A stretch of 64,000 nucleotides of DNA from Pseudoxanthomonas sangjuensis (GTDB taxonomy: Bacteria; Pseudomonadota; Gammaproteobacteria; Xanthomonadales; Xanthomonadaceae). The position numbers were made by a program, and so were the translations under genes. Numbering within the stretch: position 1 is the first letter of the stretch; every line of letters begins with the position of its first letter. The stretch covers positions 1 to 64,000 of the forward strand of contig NZ_PDWR01000003.1 of NCBI RefSeq assembly GCF_010211755.1, read 5' to 3'. This document shows positions 49,947 to 59,052 of the stretch, piece by piece. The notes under the pieces are model-generated. The model saw nothing but the letters and a program-made list of their open reading frames with translations, did not search any database and was not told where the DNA came from.

Positions 49947-51521
49947 TTACTTCCCGCACCCTTCCAGCTTCAACGACTGCCCCGGCTTCACCACATAGCT
50001 CGGCGCGCGCAGGCCGTTCGCCCTGGCCAGCTGTTTCAGGCTGCAGTCGTATTTGTTGGCGATGCGGCCCAGCGTATCGCCCTTCTTGACCTTGTAGCGC
50101 TTGACCGGCGCCGGCTTCGGATTCTTTTTCGACGCCGGACCGCCGGCGCGCTCCGCCGTCGCGGCGCCTGGCAGCGAAGTGACGTCGCCGACCGCCACGG
50201 TGCCGGTCGGCAGGGGATTGCCGGTGCGCACGATCGCCGCGCCGACGTTGGCGTTGTTCAGCATGCGCGCCAGTTCCGCGCGCGGGCCCTTGTCGCAATA
50301 GCGCCGGTACAGGCGGACGATGCGCGTGTTCGCCCTCAGGTCGGTGCCGTAGGGAATGAGGCTGTCGGGCTGGTAGCGCGGATTGAGGTTGCGCAGCGTG
50401 CGCAGGAAGCCATCGCGGGTGCCGCCGTTGCCCAGGCACATGGTCAGTTCGTTGAGGCTGCTGGCGCGCGCCAGCTGCAGCAGGGCCGGCTTCGGGTTCA
50501 CCCGCGGGAACTTCAGCCCGTACTGCCTGGGGTGCAGGAACAGCCAGCCCGCCGCGATCACCATCGGCACGTAGTCGCGGGTTTCGGCCGGGAACTGGTA
50601 GTAGACCTCGTCGTCCCAGAAGCTGCGGCCCGGATGCTGCTGGTAGACGCGCAGCGCGCGGCCTTCGCCGCCGTTGTACGCGGCCAGCGCCAGCTCGATG
50701 CTGCCGCCGAGTTCGGCCATGCGTTCCTTGAGGTAGTCGGCGCTGGCGTAACCGGCGCTGCGCGGATCGTAGCGGGTATCGAAACCGGTGCCGTCCGGGC
50801 CCAGGCCGAAGCGGAGGCCGGTGGCCGGCATGAACTGCAGCGGCCCGGCGGCGCCGGCGCGCGAGGTCACGTGCACCTTGCCGTTGGATTCCTTGGCCAG
50901 GATGCCGAACAGCAGCGGTTCGGGCAGGCCGTCGCGCTCCCACTGCGGGTAGATCTCGGCGCGCATGTTGCGGTAGTTCTCGTAGCTGTCGATCAGCTGC
51001 GGGCGCATGTCGGTCAGCCAGCGGCGGATGCCGGCCTCGATCGCCGGATTGAACCGCACCATCTTGTCGAAGTCGTGGCGCTGGTCGTTGAGCAGCCGCG
51101 CCATGCGCTCGCTTTCGGGCATGTTCGGCAGCAGCGCGTGGTCGTCGCTGGCCAGCGGCTCGTCCTCGTCCAGGTCGTTTTCGTCCTCGAGGCCGTCCTC
51201 GGTGCCGATCCGTGCCATCAGGGCGCTTTTGTAGGCGGCCAGCAACGGCGACACCTCGCAGCCGCGCTGCAGCGCGCAGGCGTCGAGCACCGCCTCCATT
51301 TCCGCCAGCGCCGCATCGCTTTCCTCGTCGCCGGCCGGGTCGCCCTCGGCACTGAGCTGCTGCGCGTTCTGGTAGCGCACCGTGGCGGCGGCCATGCGTT
51401 TGTGGATGGCCTCGATGGCGGCCTGCTCCCTGGCGGAAGCGGCCAGCGCGGCGGGGGCGAGGAAGGAAAACAGCAGGCCGGCCAGCGCCGTGCGGCGGAA
51501 GAACTTGGGGAAAGCGGACAT
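49947..51521 (-). CDS. MltD-like lytic transglycosylase with LysM domain
   Basis: A periplasmic enzyme that cleaves peptidoglycan glycan strands with formation of 1,6-anhydroMurNAc. The 524-residue protein has a signal peptide (ending PAALAASA), a helical region with an acidic stretch (about 105-125), the SLT catalytic domain (about 195-320: GILAKESNGKVHVTSRAGAA with catalytic Glu, GPLQFMPATG, ELALAAYNGGEGRALRVY) and one C-terminal LysM repeat (about 470-520: RYKVKKGDTLGRIANKYDCS). E. coli MltD has two LysM repeats. Confidence 0.92.
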   Translation of the reverse strand: MSAFPKFFRRTALAGLLFSFLAPAALAASAREQAAIEAIHKRMAAATVRYQNAQQLSAEGDPAGDEESDAALAEMEAVLDACALQRGCEVSPLLAAYKSALMARIGTEDGLEDENDLDEDEPLASDDHALLPNMPESERMARLLNDQRHDFDKMVRFNPAIEAGIRRWLTDMRPQLIDSYENYRNMRAEIYPQWERDGLPEPLLFGILAKESNGKVHVTSRAGAAGPLQFMPATGLRFGLGPDGTGFDTRYDPRSAGYASADYLKERMAELGGSIELALAAYNGGEGRALRVYQQHPGRSFWDDEVYYQFPAETRDYVPMVIAAGWLFLHPRQYGLKFPRVNPKPALLQLARASSLNELTMCLGNGGTRDGFLRTLRNLNPRYQPDSLIPYGTDLRANTRIVRLYRRYCDKGPRAELARMLNNANVGAAIVRTGNPLPTGTVAVGDVTSLPGAATAERAGGPASKKNPKPAPVKRYKVKKGDTLGRIANKYDCSLKQLARANGLRAPSYVVKPGQSLKLEGCGK

Positions 51522-51683
51522 CAGGAGCTGCGAATGTGATAGTGGGGGGAGGTTAGCTGCGACGGCGCGGGCACCGCAAGCGTCGCCGGCGTCGGCACGG
51601 CGGCCCGTGTACGACCGTTCAGCGCGGCCCGGGTTCAGCGGCTAGAATCGCGGCGAAGCGAACCCATCCGGAAAAGGAAGCCC

Positions 51684-53189
51684 ATGGACCCCATCCTGCT
51701 CGGCAAAGGCATCACCGACGACATCGCCGTCACCCTGCTGCCGAAATTCGGCAACCGTCACGGTTTGACCGCCGGCGCCACCGGCACCGGCAAGACCGTG
51801 ACCCTGATGACCCTGGCCGAGGGTTTCTCGCGGATCGGCGTACCGGTGTTCATGGCCGACGTGAAGGGCGACGTGTCCGGCCTGGCGGTGCCCGGCGCCA
51901 CCAACGACAAGCTGCAGGCGCGGCTCGCCGAGATCGGCGTGCAGGGCTACGTCAACGAAGGCAGCCCGGTGATCTTCTGGGACCTGTACGGCAAGCTCGG
52001 CCACCCGGTGCGGACCACGGTCAGCGAGATGGGCCCGACCCTGCTGTCGCGCATCCTCGAACTCAACGACACCCAGAGCGGCGTGCTCGACATCGTGTTC
52101 AAGCTGGCCGACGACCGCGGCCTGCTGCTGCTGGACCTGGAGGACCTGCGCGCCCTGCTCGGCCTGGTCGCCAACGAGCGCAAGGACATCTCGACCAGCT
52201 ACGGCCTGGTCAGCACGCAGTCGGTCGGCGCGATCCAGCGCGCCCTGCTGCGCCTGGAACAGGAAGGCGGCGAGATGTTCTTCGGCGAGCCGGCGCTGGA
52301 GCTGGCCGACCTGATGCGCACCAATACCGACGGCCGCGGCGTGATCTCGATCCTCGCCGCCGACCAGCTGATCCTGAAGCCGCGCCTGTATTCGAGTTTC
52401 CTGCTGTGGCTGTTGTCGGAACTGTTCGAGAACCTGCCGGAAGTCGGCGACCTCGACAAGCCGAAGCTGGTGTTCTTCTTCGACGAAGCGCACCTGCTGT
52501 TCGACGACGCGCCGCCGGCGCTGCAGCAGCGCATCGAGCAGGTGGTGCGCCTGATCCGCTCCAAGGGCGTGGGCGTGTACTTCTGCTCGCAGTTCCCCGA
52601 CGACGTGCCGGACAACATCCTCGGCCAGCTCGGCAACCGCGTGCAGCACGCGCTGCGCGCGTTCACCCCGCGCGACCAGAAGGCGGTGAAGACCGCGGCA
52701 GAGACCTTCGTGCCGAACCCGAAGCTGGACGTGGCCCAGGCCATCTCCAAGCTCGGCACCGGCGAAGCGCTGGTCTCGACGCTGCAGGACAAGGGCGTGC
52801 CCTCGCCGGTGCAGCAAACCCTGATTTCGCCGCCGCGTTGCCGGATGGGCGCGGCCACCGAAGCCGAACGCGCGCAGGTGCGCGCCGGCAGCCCGGTCGG
52901 CGCCAAATACGACCAGGCCGTCGACCGCGAGTCGGCCGCCGAAATGCTGGCGAAGAAGGCCGAGGCGGCAACCGTCAACGCCAAGGCGCCCCCCGCGCGC
53001 AGCCGCGAGCAGGACGATGCCGACGAAGGCGGCTTCGGCCAGGCGGTGAAGGACGCCGTGTTCGGCACCCGGCGCCGCCAGGGCATGCTCGAAACCATGG
53101 CCAAGCAGACCACCCGCACCATCGGCGCCAAGCTGGGCAACCAGATCGTGCGCGGACTCCTGGGCAGCATCTTCGGCGGCAAGCGGTGA
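51684..53189 (+). CDS. HerA-like / DUF853 P-loop ATPase
   Basis: A 501-residue ATPase of the DUF853 (helicase HerA-like C-terminal) family, E. coli YjgR type. It has Walker A LTAGATGTGKTVTLMTLAEG (about 28-47), Walker B LVFFFDEAHLLFDDAP (about 265-280), an Arg-finger-like region SKGVGVYFCSQFPDDVPDNI and a C-terminal GTRRRQGMLETMAKQTTRTI. The biological role of this family is unknown. AAGGAAG precedes the ATG. It is the first of three plus-strand genes. Confidence 0.9.
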   Translation: MDPILLGKGITDDIAVTLLPKFGNRHGLTAGATGTGKTVTLMTLAEGFSRIGVPVFMADVKGDVSGLAVPGATNDKLQARLAEIGVQGYVNEGSPVIFWDLYGKLGHPVRTTVSEMGPTLLSRILELNDTQSGVLDIVFKLADDRGLLLLDLEDLRALLGLVANERKDISTSYGLVSTQSVGAIQRALLRLEQEGGEMFFGEPALELADLMRTNTDGRGVISILAADQLILKPRLYSSFLLWLLSELFENLPEVGDLDKPKLVFFFDEAHLLFDDAPPALQQRIEQVVRLIRSKGVGVYFCSQFPDDVPDNILGQLGNRVQHALRAFTPRDQKAVKTAAETFVPNPKLDVAQAISKLGTGEALVSTLQDKGVPSPVQQTLISPPRCRMGAATEAERAQVRAGSPVGAKYDQAVDRESAAEMLAKKAEAATVNAKAPPARSREQDDADEGGFGQAVKDAVFGTRRRQGMLETMAKQTTRTIGAKLGNQIVRGLLGSIFGGKR

Positions 53190-53194
53190 TCGCC

Positions 53195-53656
53195 ATGGAC
53201 AAGCGCATCCTGCTCGCCCTGCCCGCCGTCCTCGCCGTCGCCGCGTGCAAGCCGCAACAGCCGGCCGCCGCGCCGGCGGCGAACGAACCCCGGCCCCTCG
53301 TCGAAGACCGGGCCGCGAACCCGCCGCCCGCCGGCACCGATGCCGTTTCCGTGGTCGACAACGCGCCCGCGGTCGAAATCACCGCGGCGTCCGGCGACAA
53401 GCTGGACAACAAGTCGCTGGCCGGGAAATTCACCGACGGCGAATCGATACTGGAACTGCGCGCCGACGGCGACTACGTGCAGACCCTGCACGTGGCCGGC
53501 AGCGAGATCAGCGGCGACGGCCACTGGTCGGCCGCGGGCGGCAGCGCCCTGCTGCTCGACCCGAACGGCAAGGAGACCGAGGACGCCCGCTTCGAAGTGG
53601 TTTCCGCCGACACGCTGAAGGGCGTCGACGGCCGCGAATTCGTCCGCATCAAGTAG
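53195..53656 (+). CDS. Putative lipoprotein
   Basis: A 153-residue protein with a lipoprotein signal: MDKRILLALPAVLAVAAC, lipobox AVAAC with Cys18. A Pro/Ala-rich linker follows (about 20-50), then a small domain with LAGKFTDGESILELRADGDY and GDGHWSAAGGSALLLDPNGK, resembling small beta-rich lipoproteins. An in-frame GTG at 53186 overlaps the HerA-like stop (GTGA) and would add three residues, so either start is possible. Function unknown. Confidence 0.75.
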   Translation: MDKRILLALPAVLAVAACKPQQPAAAPAANEPRPLVEDRAANPPPAGTDAVSVVDNAPAVEITAASGDKLDNKSLAGKFTDGESILELRADGDYVQTLHVAGSEISGDGHWSAAGGSALLLDPNGKETEDARFEVVSADTLKGVDGREFVRIK

Positions 53657-53659
53657 GCC

Positions 53660-54160
53660 GTGGGACGCTGGCGGCCGCCCGCGGAGAAGAGCACCGCGCT
53701 GATCACGCCGGAAGGCCATGCGCGGCTGAAGGCCGAGCTCGACGAACTGTGGCGCGTGCGCCGGCCGGAAGTGGTCAAGGCGCTCGCCGCCGCCGCCGCC
53801 GAGGGCGACCGCTCGGAGAACGCCGAATACACCTACCGCAAGAAGCAGCTCGGCGAGATCGACCGCCGCGTGCGCTACCTGAGCAAGCGCCTGGAGGTGC
53901 TGCGCGTGGTCGCCGGCGCGCCGGCCGATCCCGGGGCGGTGTTCTTCGGCGCCTTCGTCGAACTGGAGAACGTTTCCAGCGGCGAACTGCTCGGCTACCG
54001 CATCGTCGGACCGGACGAAACCGACGCCGCGCGCGGCTGGATCAGCATCGATTCGCCGCTGGCGCGGGCGATGCTGAAGAAGCGGCTGGACGACGAATTT
54101 GAGGCCAGCCTGCCCGGCGGCATCGCCAGCTTCGCGATCGTCGGCATCCGCTATCCATAA
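53660..54160 (+). CDS. greB: Transcription elongation factor GreB
   Basis: GreB enters the secondary channel of backtracked RNA polymerase and stimulates transcript cleavage. The 166-residue protein has the N-terminal coiled coil with [20 protein letters not shown] and the tip motif [20 protein letters not shown] (acidic D-E pair), then [20 protein letters not shown] typical of GreB, and the C-terminal FKBP-like domain. The start is GTG at 53660, one codon after the lipoprotein stop. Confidence 0.95.
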   Translation: MGRWRPPAEKSTALITPEGHARLKAELDELWRVRRPEVVKALAAAAAEGDRSENAEYTYRKKQLGEIDRRVRYLSKRLEVLRVVAGAPADPGAVFFGAFVELENVSSGELLGYRIVGPDETDAARGWISIDSPLARAMLKKRLDDEFEASLPGGIASFAIVGIRYP

Positions 54161-54253
54161 GGCGCGCGGCTTCCCTTCGCGGGAGAACCCCCGGCACACT
54201 TCCCGCAATCGCCCGGCGGCAGGCGGCGCCGGGGCCCTGCCCGCCCCGCAGCG

Positions 54254-54796
54254 TCAATCCTGCATCGCCGGATGATGCCCGAGCCGGCCGCTGGCGTATG
54301 CCGCGTACGTCACGCCCAGCACGCCGCCATACGCCACGTGGGAGACCACCGCCACCCAGTTGCGCATCTGCGCGAACCACGGGAACAACGCCGTGAACAG
54401 GTAGAAGTTCACCACGTACACCGCCAGACCGAACGCCACGCCGGCCAGCGCATCGGCGGCCATCGAATGGCCCTTGCCGATGAAGGCGAACACGAGGGCA
54501 TACACCATCGACAGCGTGAAGTGGACCACCAGCGAGGCAAGCACGGCGCCGAGGTCGAAGGCATCGATCGGGCTCAGCGCGCCCGACCCCTGGGTGATGG
54601 CGGCGATCATCCGCGGCGCCGCCCACGGGCTGGTGCCCAGGAACAGCGGCATCATGATCCCCATCAGGGCCAGGAACACGAAGCCGGACGCCAGCCCGGC
54701 CCACAACACCGCCCTGGCCGAAATGTGCGATCCCGGGACAGCCCAGTGCATGTCCTGGAGATGCCAGTGGTGGATGCGTTCCGAGAACCTGGACAT
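54254..54796 (-). CDS. Four-helix inner membrane protein of unknown function
   Basis: A 180-residue protein beginning MSRFSERIHHWHLQDMHWAV, with a His-rich N-terminus and four hydrophobic spans (about 25-50, 80-105, 110-135, 140-165). The layout resembles small uncharacterised membrane proteins of proteobacteria. An inverted repeat (54864-54888) lies 67 bases upstream of the ATG and could be an operator. It is monocistronic and convergent with greB. Confidence 0.7.
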   Translation of the reverse strand: MSRFSERIHHWHLQDMHWAVPGSHISARAVLWAGLASGFVFLALMGIMMPLFLGTSPWAAPRMIAAITQGSGALSPIDAFDLGAVLASLVVHFTLSMVYALVFAFIGKGHSMAADALAGVAFGLAVYVVNFYLFTALFPWFAQMRNWVAVVSHVAYGGVLGVTYAAYASGRLGHHPAMQD

Positions 54797-54863
54797 GAAC
54801 CCTCCCCGCGCAACGAGGATGGCCGGTCGCCAAACGCGACGGCCTTTGCGTCACGCTGAAGAA

Positions 54864-54888
54864 AATTAACGCACAACGGTTGTTAATT
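54864..54888. promoter_or_regulatory. 25-bp AT-rich inverted repeat (possible operator)
   Basis: AATTAAC (54864-54870) and GTTAATT (54882-54888) are perfect reverse complements, with a second overlapping pair ACAAC/GTTGT inside. It stands out in GC-rich DNA between the rimO stop and the membrane protein start, and resembles a repressor site for the latter. Confidence 0.4.
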
Positions 54889-54920
54889 CGCCGTTGAAAG
54901 CCGGCCGCGGACGACGGTGA

Positions 54921-56297
54921 TCAGGCCCTGATCACGTTCAACGAGGGCGCGGGCTTTTTCGCCAGCGCATCGCCGAACAGGTCGTGCTCGTCGCTGTCGG
55001 TGATCTCCACGTCGACGAAGTCGCCCGGCTTCAACCCCAGCTCGCCGCCGTTCTGGATGTGCACCAGCCCGTCGATCTCCGGCGCGTCGGCCTTCGAGCG
55101 CGCCACCGCGATGCCGTCCTCGATCAGGTCGACGAGGCAGCGCTGCACGCTGCCGATCTTCGCTTCGAGCTTCTCCGCGCTGATTTCCGCCTGCACTTCC
55201 ATGAAGCGCGCGAGGCGCTCCTGCTTCACTTCTTCCGGTACCGGATCCGGCAGCGCGTTCGCCGACGCGCCATCCACCGGCGAATAGGCGAAGGCGCCGA
55301 CACGGTCCAGCCGCACCTCGCGCAGGAAGTCGAGCAATTCCTCGAACTCGGCCGCGGTTTCGCCGGGGAAACCGACGATGAAGGTGCTGCGGATGGCGAT
55401 GTCCGGGCAGATCTCGCGCCAGCGCGCAATGCGCTCGCGGGTCCTGTCGATCGCGCCGGGCCGCTTCATCAGCTTCAGCACGCGCGGGCTGGCGTGCTGG
55501 AACGGGATGTCGAGATACGGCAGCAGCTTGCCTTCCGCCATCAGCGGGATGGTGTCGTCGACGTGCGGGTACGGATACACGTAGTGCAGGCGCGTCCAGA
55601 TGCCGAGCTGCGACAGGCCTTCGCACAGCGCCTTCATCCGGGTCTCGTACTCGTTGCCGCGCCACGGCTTCTTCGCGTACCTCAGGTCGACGCCATAGGC
55701 GCTGGTGTCCTGCGACACCACCAGCAATTCGCGCACGCCGCCGATCGCCAGCTTCTCGGCTTCGCGCAGCACTTCGTCGACCGGGCGCGAAACCAGGTCG
55801 CCGCGCATCGACGGGATGATGCAGAAGCTGCAGCGGTGGTTGCAGCCCTCGGAAATCTTCAGGTAGGCGTAGTGCTTCGGCGTCAGCTTGATGCCGTAGT
55901 CCGGCACCACGTCGACGAACGGATCGTGCCTGGGCGGCAGCGCCCGATGCACGGCGTCCATCACGCTGGCGTAGTCCTGCGGCCCGCTGATCGACAGCAC
56001 GTCGGGGAATTGTTCGCGGATCAGCTCGCTGCGCTTGCCAAGGCAGCCGGTGACGATGACCTTGCCGTTCTCGGCCATCGCCTCGCCGATCGCATCGAGC
56101 GACTCTTCCACCGCCGAATCGATGAAGCCGCAGGTATTGACCACGACCACGTCGGCGTCGTCGTAGCTGGGCGAGATCGCGTAGCCCTCGACCCGCAACT
56201 GGGTGAGGATGCGCTCGGAATCGACCAGCGCCTTGGGGCAACCCAGGGAAACAAACCCGATCTTCGATTGGTTATTTCCCATATCCATCTGTTTCAT
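54921..56297 (-). CDS. rimO: Ribosomal protein uS12 methylthiotransferase RimO
   Basis: A radical-SAM enzyme adding a methylthio group to Asp88/89 of ribosomal protein S12. The 458-residue protein has the N-terminal MTTase domain with Cys in [29 protein letters not shown] and [10 protein letters not shown] (auxiliary cluster), the radical-SAM CxxxCxxC in [20 protein letters not shown], and a C-terminal TRAM domain (about 395-455). ATG 56297 has GGAAAG at proper spacing; 56324 does not. A decayed inverted copy of its 5' end lies about 100 bases upstream. Confidence 0.96.
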   Translation of the reverse strand: MKQMDMGNNQSKIGFVSLGCPKALVDSERILTQLRVEGYAISPSYDDADVVVVNTCGFIDSAVEESLDAIGEAMAENGKVIVTGCLGKRSELIREQFPDVLSISGPQDYASVMDAVHRALPPRHDPFVDVVPDYGIKLTPKHYAYLKISEGCNHRCSFCIIPSMRGDLVSRPVDEVLREAEKLAIGGVRELLVVSQDTSAYGVDLRYAKKPWRGNEYETRMKALCEGLSQLGIWTRLHYVYPYPHVDDTIPLMAEGKLLPYLDIPFQHASPRVLKLMKRPGAIDRTRERIARWREICPDIAIRSTFIVGFPGETAAEFEELLDFLREVRLDRVGAFAYSPVDGASANALPDPVPEEVKQERLARFMEVQAEISAEKLEAKIGSVQRCLVDLIEDGIAVARSKADAPEIDGLVHIQNGGELGLKPGDFVDVEITDSDEHDLFGDALAKKPAPSLNVIRA

Positions 56298-56392
56298 AAG
56301 AACTTTCCAGGCAAGAACCGCCATCAGAACGCCGACGGCTTGCCGAAGCAGGCAACACCAGGCAACAGGATTTCATCTTGTTGATTCTACTG

Positions 56393-56452
56393 GGGGAAAT
56401 CGGATTTGTACGTTTGGGCGTGCCCAAGACACGGGTTGATTCCATCGAGAAT
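56393..56452 (+). pseudogene. Inverted, diverged fragment of the rimO 5' end
   Basis: The plus strand translates as EIGFVRLGVPKTRVDS, matching Rim[17 protein letters not shown] at 11 of 16 residues. An ungapped alignment with rimO matches at 32 of the first 50 bases (56393-56442), after which similarity is lost. The cluster Cys is changed to Val. It faces away from rimO across 95 bases. The rest of 56298-56580 has no gene that I can support. Confidence 0.5.
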
Positions 56453-56580
56453 CGGCCACAAGCCACCCGTCGCATTGCCCGGAATCCAACCGGTGTGCGT
56501 TTCGTCCCGCGTCAACGGCTGACGCGTCTGTCCGTGGGCATCGACGCGATGCGCCCGCGGGATGCGATCGCGACACGCAC

Positions 56581-57936
56581 CTATGCCGCGCGCCAATCGA
56601 TCCTGACCAGCGCACCGCCGAGCGACGAGGACGACAACGCCAGGCGACCACCGCCCGCTTCGGCCAGTTCCCGCGCTATCGACAGCCCCAGCCCGCTGCC
56701 CGGCCCCGATTCGTCGAGCCGGCCGCCACGCGCGAGCATCGTCTCGAGGCTGCCTGGCGTGAAACCGGGGCCGTCGTCCTCGATCGTCAGCACCGTCCCT
56801 TCCGCGACCGGCGCGGCGGCGATGCGCACCTGCCGCCGGGCATGGCGCGCTGCGTTCTCGAGCACCGCGCCCAGGATCTCGGAAAGGACATCCGCGGGTA
56901 CCGCCAGCCGCAGCCCGGCCGGGATGTCGATGGCGAAGGCCAGTTCGCCGCCCTTGTCGGTGTGCTCGATCACCGTCACCAGCCGTTCGGCGACCGTGCG
57001 CAGGTCGGCGTCGCCGCCCGGTGCGCCACGCAGGGACGCCGCCCGGGCGCGCGCCAGCTCGGCATCGATGGTGCGCCGGATCGCGGCGATGCCGCGGTCG
57101 ATGCCGTCGGCCGCCTGTTCCGCGCCGCTTTCGCGCGCGCGCCTGCTTTGCGCGGCGATGGCCGACAAGGGCGTCTTCAGCCCGTGGGCCAGGTCGGCGG
57201 CACGGTGGCGCGCGAGTTCGAGGTCGCGCTCGCGCGCGTCCGCGAGCGCGTTGATCGCATCGGTCAGCGGCTGGATCTCGCGCAAGCGCGCCTCCGGCAA
57301 CCGCGCGCTGGCACTGGCACGCAATGCGGCAAGGTCGCCGCGGATGTGCCCGAGCGGACGCAGGCCGAGCCGCACCTGCAACCATGCTGCCAGCGACAGC
57401 ACCAGCCACAGCGCGAGCAAGAACAGGGCCAGTTCGCGGCCGAATTCGCGGCGCGCGGCGGCCAGCGGCGCGCGGTCCTGGGCGAGCTGGACCAGCACCT
57501 GTGGCCCGTCGGCATCCGGGACGACCGCGCGTTCGAGCAACGAGACCTCTTCGCCGAACGGTCCCTCCGAACGACGCATGCGCCAGTCATCGCCGGTGGG
57601 CGGAGCGGGCGGTTGCGACAGGTCCCCGTCCCACAGCGAGCGCGAACGCGCGGCGCCGGCGTCGCTGGAAACCTGCCAGTAATAGCCCCCGGCCGGCGTC
57701 AGCAGGCGCGGATCCATCGGGACCGGGTCCACCGACGGCGCGCCGTCCGCATCGAGCGAGAGCGCCGCGACCAGGCGGCGCCCGTCGCGTGCGAGTTCGT
57801 CCTGCAGCCGCCGCTCGATGTGGCGTTCGAACAGCAGGGTCATGAACAGCCACGCCGCGCACAACGCCAGCAGGATCGCCGCCGCCGCGCCGGCCAGCAA
57901 GCGCCAGTGCAGCGAACGAGCGAGCGTTGCGGTCAT
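56581..57936 (-). CDS. Sensor histidine kinase
   Basis: A 451-residue inner-membrane kinase: TM1 (about 10-35), periplasmic sensor (about 36-160), TM2 (about 165-187), HAMP, HisKA with ADLAHGLKTPLSAIAAQSRR (phospho-His), then HATPase with ENAARHARRQ (N box), IEDDGPGF and GSGLGLSIAREL (G boxes). The ATG overlaps the response regulator stop (ATGA). The architecture resembles PhoQ-like kinases with a PhoP-type partner; the signal is unknown. Confidence 0.94.
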   Translation of the reverse strand: MTATLARSLHWRLLAGAAAAILLALCAAWLFMTLLFERHIERRLQDELARDGRRLVAALSLDADGAPSVDPVPMDPRLLTPAGGYYWQVSSDAGAARSRSLWDGDLSQPPAPPTGDDWRMRRSEGPFGEEVSLLERAVVPDADGPQVLVQLAQDRAPLAAARREFGRELALFLLALWLVLSLAAWLQVRLGLRPLGHIRGDLAALRASASARLPEARLREIQPLTDAINALADARERDLELARHRAADLAHGLKTPLSAIAAQSRRARESGAEQAADGIDRGIAAIRRTIDAELARARAASLRGAPGGDADLRTVAERLVTVIEHTDKGGELAFAIDIPAGLRLAVPADVLSEILGAVLENAARHARRQVRIAAAPVAEGTVLTIEDDGPGFTPGSLETMLARGGRLDESGPGSGLGLSIARELAEAGGGRLALSSSSLGGALVRIDWRAA

Positions 57937-58595
57937 TTTCCCGGCCCCAGCAGGTAGCCGAAGCCGCGCCGCGTGCTGATGAGGTCCGCCCCGAACTTGC
58001 GCCGCAACCGCGCGACGATCGCCTCGATCGCGTTGGTGTCGCCGGAATCCGCGACCCCATAGAGGCGCTCGGCGATTTCGCCGGCGGGGATCGCCCGCCC
58101 CGGCTGGTGGGCCAGGCAGTCGAGCAGACGGAATTCCAGCGGCGACAGGTGCGCCGGCGCGCCATCGAAGGTGGCGCTCATGCGCGCGGTATCGAGCCGG
58201 AGCTTGCCGATGGCGACGATGTTGCTGGTGCGGCCCGCGCCGCGCCGCACCAGTCCGCGCACGCGCGCGACCAGTTCGCCCATCTGGAACGGCTTGCCCA
58301 GGTAGTCGTCGGCGCCGGCCTCGATGCCTTCCACCTTCTCGGTCCAGTCGCCGCGCGCGGACAGGATGAGCACCGGGAAAGCGCGGCCCGCGGAACGCCA
58401 GCGGCGCAGTACGGACAGGCCGTCGAGCTTCGGCAGGCCGAGGTCGAGCACGACCGCGTCGAAATCCTCGACGTCGCCGAGGTACCAGGCGTCCTGGCCG
58501 TCGCCGGCAACGCCGACCGAGAATCCCGCGGCGTCGAGCGCACGCTTCAGGTCGGCCTGGATGTCGGGATCGTCCTCGACGACAAGGCAACGCAT
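57933..58595 (-). CDS. OmpR/PhoP-family response regulator
   Basis: A 220-residue regulator: receiver domain with CLVVEDDPDIQADLKRAL, phospho-acceptor Asp in DAVVLDLGLPKLDGL (about 51), Ser/Thr in LILSARG and Lys in YLGKPF; then a winged-helix DNA-binding domain (about 125-220) ending STRRGFGYLL. The start shares a base with the PepSY gene stop (TGATG) and its end overlaps the kinase, so all three are one coupled operon. Confidence 0.95.
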   Translation of the reverse strand: MRCLVVEDDPDIQADLKRALDAAGFSVGVAGDGQDAWYLGDVEDFDAVVLDLGLPKLDGLSVLRRWRSAGRAFPVLILSARGDWTEKVEGIEAGADDYLGKPFQMGELVARVRGLVRRGAGRTSNIVAIGKLRLDTARMSATFDGAPAHLSPLEFRLLDCLAHQPGRAIPAGEIAERLYGVADSGDTNAIEAIVARLRRKFGADLISTRRGFGYLLGPGK

Positions 58596-58945
58596 CAGTC
58601 GTCCTCGATCTTGCGGATCGTGCCCGTGCGGGCGTCGAGCTTGACCTCGAGTACGCGGCCATTGGCGGCGAGCACTTTCACCTCGTACTCCCAGCCGTGC
58701 TTGTCGCTGTGGTCGAGTTCGACCTCGATGACGTCGCCGGGCGCCTTCTCCTGCACGATCTGCAGGATCCGGCTCAACGGCAGGATCTCGCCGCGGCGCA
58801 GCAGTTCCCGCGCGTCGATATGGTCCTGGCCGCGCTTGTCGGCGGATGCCGCGGAAACCGCGAAGAACGGGCCGGCGGCGATGGCGACGGCCAGCACGAC
58901 GGCGATACGGCGGGAGATTCGGCGGAAGCTGGTCGGAATGTTCAT
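58595..58945 (-). CDS. Exported PepSY-domain protein
   Basis: A 116-residue periplasmic protein with a signal peptide (MNIPTSFRRISRRIAVVLAV... cleavage near VSA-ASA) and one PepSY domain: LSRILQIVQEKAPGDVIEVE, then EYEVKVLAANGRVLEVKLDA and GTIRKIEDD. PepSY proteins are often periplasmic modulators placed with two-component systems. It is first in the PepSY-regulator-kinase operon and divergent from the TonB-dependent receptor, with 107 bases between them. Confidence 0.88.
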   Translation of the reverse strand: MNIPTSFRRISRRIAVVLAVAIAAGPFFAVSAASADKRGQDHIDARELLRRGEILPLSRILQIVQEKAPGDVIEVELDHSDKHGWEYEVKVLAANGRVLEVKLDARTGTIRKIEDD

Positions 58946-59052
58946 GGGGCAAGCATGCGGCGGCGTTGCTGACATTTGCCTGACGGTTTCCCTTGCCGTG
59001 GCGTCAGCGAAGCCAGTCTAGCCTGTCGCATTGCCAAGGGGATACCGAACCG

